NCBI GenBank assembly: GCA_902470915.1
Contig: CABRIB010000059.1
Coordinates: 1 to 12,588 of the forward strand
Direction of reading: 5' to 3'
From: an uncultured Collinsella sp.
Lineage (GTDB): Bacteria; Actinomycetota; Coriobacteriia; Coriobacteriales; Coriobacteriaceae
Length of the DNA stretch: 12,588 nucleotides
The notes below the pieces were generated by a model, which was not told the DNA's origin, searched no databases, and saw nothing but the letters and a program-made list of their open reading frames with translations. Positions within the stretch are counted from its first letter, which is position 1. Every line of letters starts with the position of its first letter. Made by a program: the position numbers and the translations under genes. Below are positions 1 through 6,630 of the stretch, piece by piece.

Positions 1-48
1 CGAGGTAGGAGTCCGTCTCGTGGGCTCGGAGATGTGTATAAGAGACAG
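1..48. other. Nextera/Tn5 library adapter plus i7 index (not genomic)
   Basis: The 19-nt Tn5 mosaic end AGATGTGTATAAGAGACAG lies at 30-48. It is preceded at 15-29 by the rest of the Illumina Nextera read-2 adapter, and at 7-14 by AGGAGTCC, which I recall as the N705 i7 index. Bases 1-6 (CGAGGT) differ by one base from the end of the P7 primer. The reverse complement of 6-48 recurs exactly at the other end of the contig. This is library-construction sequence left in the assembly, so genomic sequence starts at 49. Confidence 0.97.
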
Positions 49-130
49 GGCGTGCGCCGCTGCGCGGCTAGCCCGCGTGCTTCCCGGCGGGGTTGGTCTG
101 ATTGTTCTGGTTGGACTTCTGACTTTGGCT

Positions 131-170
131 CAAAGAAAAACGGGAGATGCGTTGTGCATCCCCCGTTTTT
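131..170 (-). terminator. Rho-independent terminator after the phosphodiesterase gene
   Basis: A 15-bp inverted repeat with one mismatch (arms 136-150 and 156-170) encloses a 5-nt loop. Read on the minus strand, the stem ends in CCCGTTTTT. It begins 8 nt past the TAA stop of the leftward gene ending at 178. The A-run and T-run both lie inside the stem, so it could also stop rightward transcription from any gene to the left. Confidence 0.8.
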
Positions 171-177
171 GTTGCGG

Positions 178-645
178 TTAGTCCAAGTCAATAAACTTGG
201 TGCTTAGGATCTTGCCGTCTTTGACGAGCATTCTGGCCATGGTGGGGCCTCGGGTGCCTCTGGGGTAGCTGGCGCTGCCCGGGTTGAGGACTAGGCAGCG
301 GCCCACTTGGGCTTCTTTGGTTACGTGGGTGTGGCCGTTGATGGCTACGTCTACGGATCCCACCGGAAGGTCTTCGCGGTAGTGGGCTACGGCGAATTTG
401 AGGCCTTCGTAGGTAAAGAGCGCAAGACGGTCTACGTCGGGGCCGTAGTCGCGGTAGTAATCGTTGTTGCCCAAGACGGCCCGCACGGGGGCGATGGTGC
501 ATAGGTGCTCGTAGTCCATCTCTGACGTAAGGTCGCCGGCGTGGATGATCAGGTCTGCGCCCTCAAGCTCATCCAAGAGCGCAGGCGATAAATAGCCGTG
601 GGTGTCCGAGATGATGTCGATGCGCTTGGCGCTTGCGCTGTTCAT
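178..645 (-). CDS. YfcE/MJ0936-type metallophosphoesterase
   Basis: This is a 155-residue cytoplasmic protein of the small calcineurin-like phosphodiesterase family (YfcE/MJ0936 type), which hydrolyses phosphodiesters using two metal ions. The full metal-ligand set is visible: SDTHG with D14 and H16, GDL with D38, GNND with N61 and D62, H88 in VAHY, and GHTH with H105 and H107. LNPGS, typical of this group, follows near residue 137. Length is normal for the family (about 155-185). The ATG at 645 was chosen because AAGGG lies about 7 nt upstream and the motifs begin at residue 13; an 18-residue extension would run back towards the preceding terminator. The gene follows regulator A after a terminator, with no clear promoter in the roughly 40 nt between, so it may depend on read-through. 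The physiological substrate cannot be read from the sequence. Confidence 0.9.
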   Translation of the reverse strand: MNSASAKRIDIISDTHGYLSPALLDELEGADLIIHAGDLTSEMDYEHLCTIAPVRAVLGNNDYYRDYGPDVDRLALFTYEGLKFAVAHYREDLPVGSVDVAINGHTHVTKEAQVGRCLVLNPGSASYPRGTRGPTMARMLVKDGKILSTKFIDLD

Positions 646-685
646 GGGATCCCTTCCGCAAAAAAACGATTCGGCAGATACATAC

Positions 686-736
686 AAAAAAGGCCCCACG
701 GCTCCGCAGACGATGGGTCTACAGGGCTGCGGGGCC
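686..736 (-). terminator. Terminator between regulator A and the phosphodiesterase
   Basis: On the minus strand GGCCCCGCAGCC (from 736 leftward) pairs with the arm ending GCCGTGGGGCC at 692, with one G-U pair and one A-C mismatch. A run of six U (691-686) follows directly. It starts 6 nt after the TAG stop of regulator A at 743, so it is well placed to end the glycosyltransferase-kinase A-regulator A transcript. The loop is long (about 20 nt), so efficiency may be moderate. Confidence 0.75.
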
Positions 737-742
737 AGTGTG

Positions 743-1459
743 CTAGAGACTCAGGGCCTTCTTGAGCGGCACGACGCGGCGGCGCGAAACCGGCACGCGT
801 TCGTCGACGCCCGTAATACCCAGCTGGATGGCGCCCGAGGGCACCGTCTCGACGTCCGTAACGCACGCCAGGTTGACGATATAGCGGCGGTGAACACGGA
901 AGAAGCCAAAGTCGCAGAGCTTGGCCTCAAACTGCGCCAGCGAGGTCGTCGACAAAAAGCGATCATCGACGGTATAGATGCAGGAGTAATCGTCCTTGGC
1001 CATGATAAAGCGAATGTCGTCCACGGGAATGAGCACCTTGCGGCCGCCCTTTTCCACCGGGATACGCTCGATGGTCACCTTGCTGTCCGTAACCGGCTTG
1101 GCGCGCTGCATGACCTTCTCAATCGCGCGATCCAAGCGAGCTTCCTCGACCGGCTTCATCAGATAATCGACGGCATCCACGTCGAATGCCTCGACCGCAT
1201 GGTCGCTATACGCAGTCACAAACACGATCGCCGGCGGATTTTTGAGCTTATGCAGCGCCTCGGCAAGTTGCAGGCCCGAGGCACCGGGCATCGAGATATC
1301 GAGAAACACGACATCCACGCGACTTTCCATAAGCATCTCGATGGCGGAGCGGACGCTCGACGCCTCCGTGATCGTGCCGATCTTGCCCGTTTGCTCGAGC
1401 AGGAAGCGAAGCTCCGAGCGAGCCGGCGCCTCATCATCCACAATCATCGCACGCAGCAT
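743..1459 (-). CDS. LytTR-type response regulator A
   Basis: This 238-residue response regulator has an N-terminal receiver domain (about 1-120) and a C-terminal LytTR DNA-binding domain (about 135-236), the layout of LytR, AgrA, YpdB and BtsR. Receiver residues are intact: acidic pocket D8 and D9, phospho-acceptor D54 in FLDISMPG, T82, and K102 in YLMKP. The LytTR part carries the family signature FRVHRRYIVNL. The ATG at 1459 gives the standard start MLRAMIVDDE; AAAGG lies about 10 nt upstream. A TTG 21 nt further out is possible but less likely. It follows kinase A by 72 nt and surely receives phosphate from it. LytTR proteins bind paired direct repeats near target promoters; targets here are unknown. 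A terminator lies 6 nt after its stop. Confidence 0.95.
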   Translation of the reverse strand: MLRAMIVDDEAPARSELRFLLEQTGKIGTITEASSVRSAIEMLMESRVDVVFLDISMPGASGLQLAEALHKLKNPPAIVFVTAYSDHAVEAFDVDAVDYLMKPVEEARLDRAIEKVMQRAKPVTDSKVTIERIPVEKGGRKVLIPVDDIRFIMAKDDYSCIYTVDDRFLSTTSLAQFEAKLCDFGFFRVHRRYIVNLACVTDVETVPSGAIQLGITGVDERVPVSRRRVVPLKKALSL

Positions 1460-1531
1460 AGGGATAAAACCTTTCGTCAACTAACTACGCCGGGCATCCG
1501 TCGCATGACGTTGAGCCCGTAGCCTTTTATT

Positions 1532-2875
1532 TTACTCTTGAATGTCAAAGATGCTCTCTGACAAATCAAGATGAAGGAGCACTTTGGTGCCCTTGCCCGG
1601 CGCCGATTCAACGCGCGTATAGGAGTGCGGCCCATAAAAGCGATGGATGCGCTCCGAAATATTGTGCATGGCCACACCGGCGCCGCCACCCTGGGGAGAG
1701 CTGGCGTCGGGACGGGCAGAGCGCTCGTCAAACAGTCTGGCGGCGGTACCCTCATCCATGCCCACGCCATTATCGGCCACGGCAATCAAGATTGCATCCT
1801 CGCCGTCTTGGTGAACGGTCACGTCGATCCTCAGGGCGTCGTCATCGCCCATACCATGACGTACGGCGTTCTCGACAATCGGCTGGATCACGAACGCCGG
1901 CACCAGCGTATCTTCCACGTCCTCGGACACATCGAACGTCGCAAGCACGCGGTCCTCGCCAAAGCGGGCCTTCTCAAAGGTAAGGTAGCGCTTGGTCTGT
2001 GCAACCTCGCGCGACACGGGAATGAGCGAGCCCGAGTTGTCGAGCGTGGCACGATAGAACGACGAGAACTCGCGCAGCAGCTCGCGGGCACGCAGTGGAT
2101 CGGTGCGCGTAAACGATGCGATGGTGTTGAGCGTGTTGAACAGGAAGTGCGGATTGATCTGCGCCTGCAGCGCACGCACCTCGGCGCGGGCTGTAAGCTC
2201 CTTTTGCACCTCGAGCTCATGAATGGCGAGCTGCGTGGACAGGATCTCGGCAAAGCCCGAGGCAAGCGCGTACTGGGTACGGTCGACGGCGCGCGGGGTC
2301 TTGTAGTAGAACTTGAGCGTGCCGACGGTACGGTCGCCCACCTTGATGGGCGCGATGATACCCGCCGGGACCTGGTTGTGTGAACCGTCCGAGCCCACGA
2401 CGTCCACGACGCGATTAAACGACTGCACGATACCGTGCTCGATGACGTAGCGCGTGGCAAGCGTGTGAATGGGTGAATCGGGCAGCAGCTTTTCCTCAAA
2501 CTCGCCTGCGCAGGCAAGCACGTTGTCCTCGTCGGTAATGGCGACGGTCATGGCGCGCGTCTCGGGCAGGATGCGCTGGCACACCAAACGCGCTGACTCC
2601 TGGGTCAGGCCGCCCTTAATATCCTCGAGCATGGCAGAGGCCACCGAGAGCGTCTCCTCGGTATATTGCGAGCGCACCGAATCGGGGTTGAGCGTCAAAA
2701 AGATAAAGATGCACAGAAAGATGCACAGCAGCGCGCATGCGACAACCGTCGCGATGGGCTCGATTCCGGTCGCCAGGGCAAAGACAAAGTACACCAGCAC
2801 GCAGATGGCGCAGGCGACGGCGATGATGCGAAAAATTGATATTGAACTATCGCGCTGGGCGCGGCGGTCGATCAT
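1532..2875 (-). CDS. LytS/YpdA-like sensor histidine kinase A
   Basis: This 447-residue membrane sensor kinase pairs with regulator A. Two membrane helices are visible (about 14-36 and 41-62), followed by a GAF-like region (about 75-200, with GIIAPIKVG and VGTLKFYY), a helical linker and the His_kinase domain. NPHFLFN places the phosphorylated histidine at H243. The ATPase domain has QPIVEN (331-336) and DNGVG (368-372). The multi-helix LytS 5TM sensor is absent, so the GAF-like region is the likely signal input; the signal is unknown. The ATG at 2875 overlaps the TGA of the glycosyltransferase (ATGA, 4 bp) and has GGAGGGGG just upstream within that gene's end, so translation is coupled. The frame is open for a further 131 codons upstream, but that is a shadow of the glycosyltransferase. 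Confidence 0.95.
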   Translation of the reverse strand: MIDRRAQRDSSISIFRIIAVACAICVLVYFVFALATGIEPIATVVACALLCIFLCIFIFLTLNPDSVRSQYTEETLSVASAMLEDIKGGLTQESARLVCQRILPETRAMTVAITDEDNVLACAGEFEEKLLPDSPIHTLATRYVIEHGIVQSFNRVVDVVGSDGSHNQVPAGIIAPIKVGDRTVGTLKFYYKTPRAVDRTQYALASGFAEILSTQLAIHELEVQKELTARAEVRALQAQINPHFLFNTLNTIASFTRTDPLRARELLREFSSFYRATLDNSGSLIPVSREVAQTKRYLTFEKARFGEDRVLATFDVSEDVEDTLVPAFVIQPIVENAVRHGMGDDDALRIDVTVHQDGEDAILIAVADNGVGMDEGTAARLFDERSARPDASSPQGGGAGVAMHNISERIHRFYGPHSYTRVESAPGKGTKVLLHLDLSESIFDIQE

Positions 2876-4059
2876 TCGGCCCCCTCCAGGATACTGATCA
2901 GTTGTGCGTCTCGCCAAAGCCCATCCATAATCTTGGGCCAAAAGCTCTGGAAACGCAGGTAGCTTGCGGCGTTTTGTCGCGCATACGCCTTGGCCTCGTC
3001 GATACCGTGGCGCCAGATGCGCAGGTAGCCCTCGTGCTCGCGGGTAAACACGCTGCGGACCATGGCGGTCTTGCGCACACGGTCGTCGAGCTCGCGCGAG
3101 ATCCACGGGCCTGGGTAGGGCATGAGCGATGCCGCCGTAACGGGAATGAGCTCCTTCTGGTGCGCGGCGAACGTCAGCTTGGCCCGCTCGTAGTACCAAC
3201 GGTACACGTCCTGCATAAAGCGCGGCGAGCGCTTTTCGGACTCCGGGGGCAGGTGACGCACAGTCCACTCGTTATCGAACCACACGTCGTAGCCAAACAT
3301 GCGCATGTTAAACAGGTAGTCGAGGTCCTCGCCACGGGTGATAAACGGGTCGAAGGCCACACGGGTAAAGGCGCGGGCATGCAGGGCCATCAGGCCACCG
3401 CACACGTAGTTGGAACGCGAGATGCGGGTACCCGAAAGCGCCCTTTTCATCCAGCGATTGAACTCGATGCGCTTGGTCCACCAGCGATGACAGATACCCG
3501 CCTTGTCCGTAGGGGCCAGCGGCGATCCATCGCGATCGTAGAAGTAGCCGCTTTTGACCAAGATCGGCAAGCCCTGGCGCGTCTGCTGCCCCAGTGCATA
3601 CGTCGCACGCTTCATAAAGTCGGCGTCGATGACGGTCTCGTCGTCATCCAAAAAGACAACCGCATCGTGCCCCAGCACCGCCGCGCAGGCAAGGCCCATG
3701 TTACGGATGGCACCGTAGCCTCGCAGGCTCACGCACTCGCCCGAACCCTTGGGTGCAATCTGCGCCACACGATCGGCAATACGCGATGCCTGAGTATTAG
3801 TGACAACGGTGACCTTGAGCGTAGGATGTGCGTTGACGATGTCGTGCACGCGCAACGACACGTCGGCTGTGGCAGAAACCGGGCAAACCACCAGCAAGAT
3901 AATACGTGGAATGTCGCGCACCTGCTCGAGCGAGGTCAGGCAACGGTCGAGTTCGGGATTGGCGGCGTTGAGTCGCGTCGAATGATCGTAGGTGCCAGGG
4001 GCGTTTGCGCGAGCGTCATCGCCCGCCCAATACGTTGGAATCACGACCGTGGCGTTCAT
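2872..4059 (-). CDS. GT2-like glycosyltransferase
   Basis: This 395-residue soluble protein has a GT-A-type glycosyltransferase fold. It opens with NATVVIPTYWAG, typical of GT2 family starts. VVFLDDDE (135-141) supplies the metal/nucleotide-sugar binding DxD, and GEDLDYL (243-249) is the acidic motif expected for the catalytic base. There is no signal peptide or membrane helix, so it probably acts at the cytoplasmic face on a lipid-linked or protein acceptor. Donor and acceptor cannot be deduced. The C-terminal 120 residues are rich in Arg, Trp and Tyr and match no domain I recognise. The ATG at 4059 has an excellent AGGGAGGG 6 nt upstream (4066-4073). It is the first gene of a three-gene unit with kinase A and regulator A, overlapping the kinase by 4 bp. 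Finding a glycosyltransferase ahead of a sensor kinase is unusual. Confidence 0.85.
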   Translation of the reverse strand: MNATVVIPTYWAGDDARANAPGTYDHSTRLNAANPELDRCLTSLEQVRDIPRIILLVVCPVSATADVSLRVHDIVNAHPTLKVTVVTNTQASRIADRVAQIAPKGSGECVSLRGYGAIRNMGLACAAVLGHDAVVFLDDDETVIDADFMKRATYALGQQTRQGLPILVKSGYFYDRDGSPLAPTDKAGICHRWWTKRIEFNRWMKRALSGTRISRSNYVCGGLMALHARAFTRVAFDPFITRGEDLDYLFNMRMFGYDVWFDNEWTVRHLPPESEKRSPRFMQDVYRWYYERAKLTFAAHQKELIPVTAASLMPYPGPWISRELDDRVRKTAMVRSVFTREHEGYLRIWRHGIDEAKAYARQNAASYLRFQSFWPKIMDGLWRDAQLISILEGAE

Positions 4060-4080
4060 GCCTTACCCTCCCTGCAACAC

Positions 4081-4116
4081 AAAAACGGGGCGCCGCCAAA
4101 CACAGGCGACGCCCCG
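4081..4116 (-). terminator. Strong hairpin with U-tract ahead of the glycosyltransferase
   Basis: A 12-bp stem (arms 4086-4097 and 4105-4116, one G-U pair when read on the minus strand) with a 7-nt loop is followed by five U (4085-4081). The stem is almost pure G/C. It lies 129 nt past the MFS transporter stop and only 21 nt ahead of the glycosyltransferase ATG. It may simply end the transporter transcript. If transcription of the glycosyltransferase starts upstream of it (see 4133-4138), it is a leader attenuator. Confidence 0.85.
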
Positions 4117-4132
4117 CGACCTAGCTGACTCC

Positions 4133-4138
4133 ATCATA
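4133..4138 (-). promoter_or_regulatory. Candidate -10 element for the glycosyltransferase-kinase A operon
   Basis: The minus strand reads TGGGTATGATGG, with TATGAT close to the bacterial -10 consensus. No good -35 hexamer lies 16-19 nt upstream. The same TGGG-TAnnAT arrangement occurs ahead of the MFS transporter and the phospholipase-like gene. A start about 7 nt downstream would place the 4081-4116 hairpin inside the leader. Prediction by eye only. Confidence 0.3.
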
Positions 4139-4244
4139 CCCACTTGGGCTAATCATTGTTCGGAAGTCAGAATGTTTATTGCGGATACTTCCAAAAGAGT
4201 ACCGCGGATAGGCACAATAGCCGCCCGGCACTCGTTTTTCCTCG

Positions 4245-5492
4245 CTATGCCGGCTGGGCCATGCGAGACAGGCGAACCAGCAGGATAAAGCCCACCACCA
4301 GCAGCACGCCGATGGACAGGACGCCCAGCGAGGGGTTGCCGGTCAGCGAGGTGACAACCGACACCAGGAAGGTGCCCATAACGCTTGCATAGCGGCCAAA
4401 GATATCAAAGAAGCCGTAGTACTCGTTGGACTTTTCCTTGGGGATGATACGGCCAAAGTAGCTGCGGCTGAGCGCCTGCACACCGCCCTGGAACAGGCCG
4501 ACGAGGATGGCAAGCACCCAGAACTCGAAGGCGGTCTTAAGGAAGAACGCAGCGAAGAGCACGATACCCATATAGGCGGCGACGGCCACCATGATCATGT
4601 TAAGCGTGCCCACGCGGCCGGCGAGCTTGCCGTAGATAATGGCGGACGGGAAAGCCACGAACTGCGTGACGAGCAGCGCCAGCACCAGCTGGGTCGAATC
4701 GATGCCCAAGGCCGAACCGTAGCTGGTGGCCATGGAGATGACCGTGTGGACACCGTCGATATAGAAGAAGAAGGCGATCATGTAGACCAGCACGGTCTTG
4801 TTGTGGGCAATCTCACGCATGGTGTGTCCGACCTCGGAGAACACGCCGCCCACGATGTGGCCGATGGTGTCCTGGGGACCACGCTCGCGACCGTACTTCT
4901 GCTTATAGGTGCGAATGAGCGGCAGGGTAAAGATGAGCCACCAGGCGCCGGTGATGACAAACGACAGACGCGTTGCCAGCATGGTGGGGATACCAAGAGC
5001 GGAACCACCCATGATAAGCGCCAGGCAGATGATGAACGGCACGGTGGAACCGATGTAGCCCCAAGCATAGCCCGAGCTGGACACGGCGTCCATGCGCTCG
5101 TCGGTGGTAATGTCGGGCAGCATGGCGTCGTAGAACGTCATAGAAGAGTTAAGGCCGATGGTGCACAGCACGTACACGGTCAAAAATGCCATGGCGGACA
5201 TTGGGATAGCCTGCGCCAGGCAAAGAACCAGGCCCGTGAGGAAGAAGCCCAAGAAGAACTTGATCTTGTTGCCGGCGTAATCGGCAAGCGCGCCCAGAAT
5301 GGGCATGAGCATGGCAATGACCAGCGAGGCAATCGTCTGCGCGTTGCCCCAAGCGACCACCAGGTCTGCCGAGGAAGCACCGGTATTGATGGCGTTAAAG
5401 TAGATGGGCACCACCGAGGTATTGAGCAGCACGAGGGCCGAGTTTCCCACATCGTACATGACCCAGTTACGCTCGAGCTTGGTGTATTTCAT
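4245..5492 (-). CDS. Atg22/UMF1-type MFS transporter
   Basis: This 415-residue polytopic membrane protein belongs to the major facilitator superfamily, in the group related to yeast vacuolar amino-acid effluxer Atg22 (UMF1 family). Group motifs are clear: MYDVGNSA (12-19), FYDAMLPDI (120-128), SGYAWGYIGS (140-149), GGVQALSRSYFGRIIPK (336-352) and FFDIFGRYASVMG (361-373). Hydrophobicity fits about twelve helices, with a charged central loop around 195-232 as in other MFS proteins. The ATG at 5492 has GAAGGG about 9 nt upstream. Bacterial members have no settled substrate; amino-acid or small-metabolite export is only an analogy. It lies 101 nt after the phospholipase-like gene, with a candidate -10 in between, so it may have its own promoter. 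Confidence 0.9.
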   Translation of the reverse strand: MKYTKLERNWVMYDVGNSALVLLNTSVVPIYFNAINTGASSADLVVAWGNAQTIASLVIAMLMPILGALADYAGNKIKFFLGFFLTGLVLCLAQAIPMSAMAFLTVYVLCTIGLNSSMTFYDAMLPDITTDERMDAVSSSGYAWGYIGSTVPFIICLALIMGGSALGIPTMLATRLSFVITGAWWLIFTLPLIRTYKQKYGRERGPQDTIGHIVGGVFSEVGHTMREIAHNKTVLVYMIAFFFYIDGVHTVISMATSYGSALGIDSTQLVLALLVTQFVAFPSAIIYGKLAGRVGTLNMIMVAVAAYMGIVLFAAFFLKTAFEFWVLAILVGLFQGGVQALSRSYFGRIIPKEKSNEYYGFFDIFGRYASVMGTFLVSVVTSLTGNPSLGVLSIGVLLVVGFILLVRLSRMAQPA

Positions 5493-5533
5493 GGACAGGG
5501 ACCCTTCGTATTCGCCCGATATGCAGTTAGTTC

Positions 5534-5539
5534 ATCGTA
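5534..5539 (-). promoter_or_regulatory. Candidate -10 element for the MFS transporter
   Basis: The minus strand reads TTGGGGTACGATGAAC; TACGAT would be the -10, about 42 nt ahead of the ATG at 5492. No convincing -35 is seen. Support comes mainly from resemblance to the TGGG-TAnnATG strings at 4133 and 6571. Confidence 0.25.
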
Positions 5540-5593
5540 CCCCAATTGCACAGAGGCACCGGTAAGGATTCGGCAAAGAGACAGGAGCGGACC

Positions 5594-6538
5594 CTACTCC
5601 TCGCGGTCGAACTCCTCGTCGGTGCCGAGCACGCGGCCGCTGTAGTTGACGTGACCGGTCACGGCCTCCATGTCGCCTGTTTCGATGAATCGGGCGACCG
5701 TGCACTCGTAATCGACCAGCGCGCGGTCAAAGACCTCGGGGAAACTCTCGTTCGAGACCTCATCGGTAAAGGGATTCTTCCACGCCAGATGACCCAGATT
5801 GCCAGTGCGCTCGGGCAGCTCCGTCGTCACGCGATGGGCAAGGCCGTCGAGCAGCGAGTAGTCGTGCACCAAGCCCTCAACAAGCGAGATCGCGCGCGTC
5901 TTTACGGAGCCGGCCGGCTCAATCGCACGGTAAAGTCGCTGCATATTGGCAACGGCAGCACCGTACTCCCCCGCCGGAATGTCAATGCCGTACACACGTC
6001 CGGCAACATAGCTCATCAGCACGCCGGCCACGCGATTGATGCGATCGGTGGTGACGATCTCGCCCGCCGGCGGGTAATCGTCGACCGTAGCGCCATCGCG
6101 CTTAAGCTGCAGCATCAGTACATCCAGGTCGCTCTCGATCACGGCATGGACCTGACTGCTCGAATCCTCAAGCTCTGAATCGGACTCCACGATGCCAAAC
6201 TGCTGCTCATAGACAAAGGGATGGGCGTTGCGGTCGAGCACGTAATGAGACAGCAGGCCCAGCGCAAAGGCGCGACCCAAGCTGGCGTCGCGCGGCAGCA
6301 GATGCGACACGCCGTCGCGCAGGCACGCGAACTGGCGAGACATGCGCGAGCGATGCATGACCTGCGCCAGCAGCGTACAGTCGGAAACACGCGGTGTCAG
6401 AATGTGAAAGAAAAACGGGTCGGGGCCTTGGTTGCCCAAGATAAAGGCAATGCGCTCTTCATCGGACGTGATGACGCCCTGCGGAAGACGGTCGATGCTT
6501 TCCTCGCCAAACAGATGATGGGTGATAAGCGCGGGCAT
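5594..6538 (-). CDS. Zinc-dependent phospholipase C-like protein
   Basis: This 314-residue protein belongs to the zinc-dependent phospholipase C / S1-P1 nuclease-like superfamily (Pfam Zn_dep_PLPC). The metal-ligand pattern is recognisable: H7/H8 near the N-terminus, D40 in NQGPDPFFF, HxxxD at H98/D102 with H106 close by, and HxxxE at H131/E135. The C-terminal third is acidic and shows no C2-like lipid-binding domain. Unlike secreted phospholipases of Bacillus and Clostridium it has no signal peptide, so it is predicted to be cytoplasmic and its substrate is open. The ATG at 6538 was chosen because AAAGGAT sits about 7 nt upstream and the protein then starts MPALITHH; a 10-residue extension is unlikely. 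It lies 92 nt after regulator B with no terminator between, and has a promoter candidate of its own. Confidence 0.85.
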   Translation of the reverse strand: MPALITHHLFGEESIDRLPQGVITSDEERIAFILGNQGPDPFFFHILTPRVSDCTLLAQVMHRSRMSRQFACLRDGVSHLLPRDASLGRAFALGLLSHYVLDRNAHPFVYEQQFGIVESDSELEDSSSQVHAVIESDLDVLMLQLKRDGATVDDYPPAGEIVTTDRINRVAGVLMSYVAGRVYGIDIPAGEYGAAVANMQRLYRAIEPAGSVKTRAISLVEGLVHDYSLLDGLAHRVTTELPERTGNLGHLAWKNPFTDEVSNESFPEVFDRALVDYECTVARFIETGDMEAVTGHVNYSGRVLGTDEEFDREE

Positions 6539-6570
6539 AATGATCCTTTCGATTTCATTCGATTCCACCC

Positions 6571-6597
6571 ATTATGCCCACCGCGCGCCCATGCCAA
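6571..6597 (-). promoter_or_regulatory. Candidate promoter for the phospholipase-like gene
   Basis: On the minus strand, TTGGCA (6597-6592) is followed after 15 nt by CATAAT (6576-6571), preceded by GTGGG and followed by GGG. The spacer is shorter than the usual 17 nt. It sits 33 nt ahead of the ATG at 6538 and is the best of the three TGGG-type -10 candidates in the window because a -35-like hexamer is present. Confidence 0.35.
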
Positions 6598-6630
6598 ACC
6601 TGCGATGGTAAACGACGACACGCAAGCCTC

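Noticed and set aside
49..135. Possible gene ends at the left edge, for example a rightward frame stopping at 69-71 or a leftward Gln/Asn-rich frame stopping at 68-70
   Set aside because: Fewer than 90 bp are available, all frames are short, the leftward one lies past a terminator, and no family is recognisable.
1460..1531. CTACGGGC / GCCCGGCGTAG complementarity between kinase A and regulator A as an internal terminator
   Set aside because: The pairing needs a 3-nt bulge, has no U-tract, and separating a cognate kinase-regulator pair would be unexpected.
1532..3268. A 578-codon reading of kinase A suggesting an extra N-terminal domain
   Set aside because: The extra 131 codons are an out-of-frame reading of the glycosyltransferase. 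The ATG at 2875 has a strong ribosome binding site and the ATGA overlap.
4181..4205. Bulged 8-bp hairpin (GCGG-A-TACT / AGTACCGC) downstream of the MFS gene as its terminator or a riboswitch
   Set aside because: No U-tract follows on the minus strand and no known riboswitch core is recognisable; the stronger hairpin at 4081-4116 fits termination better.
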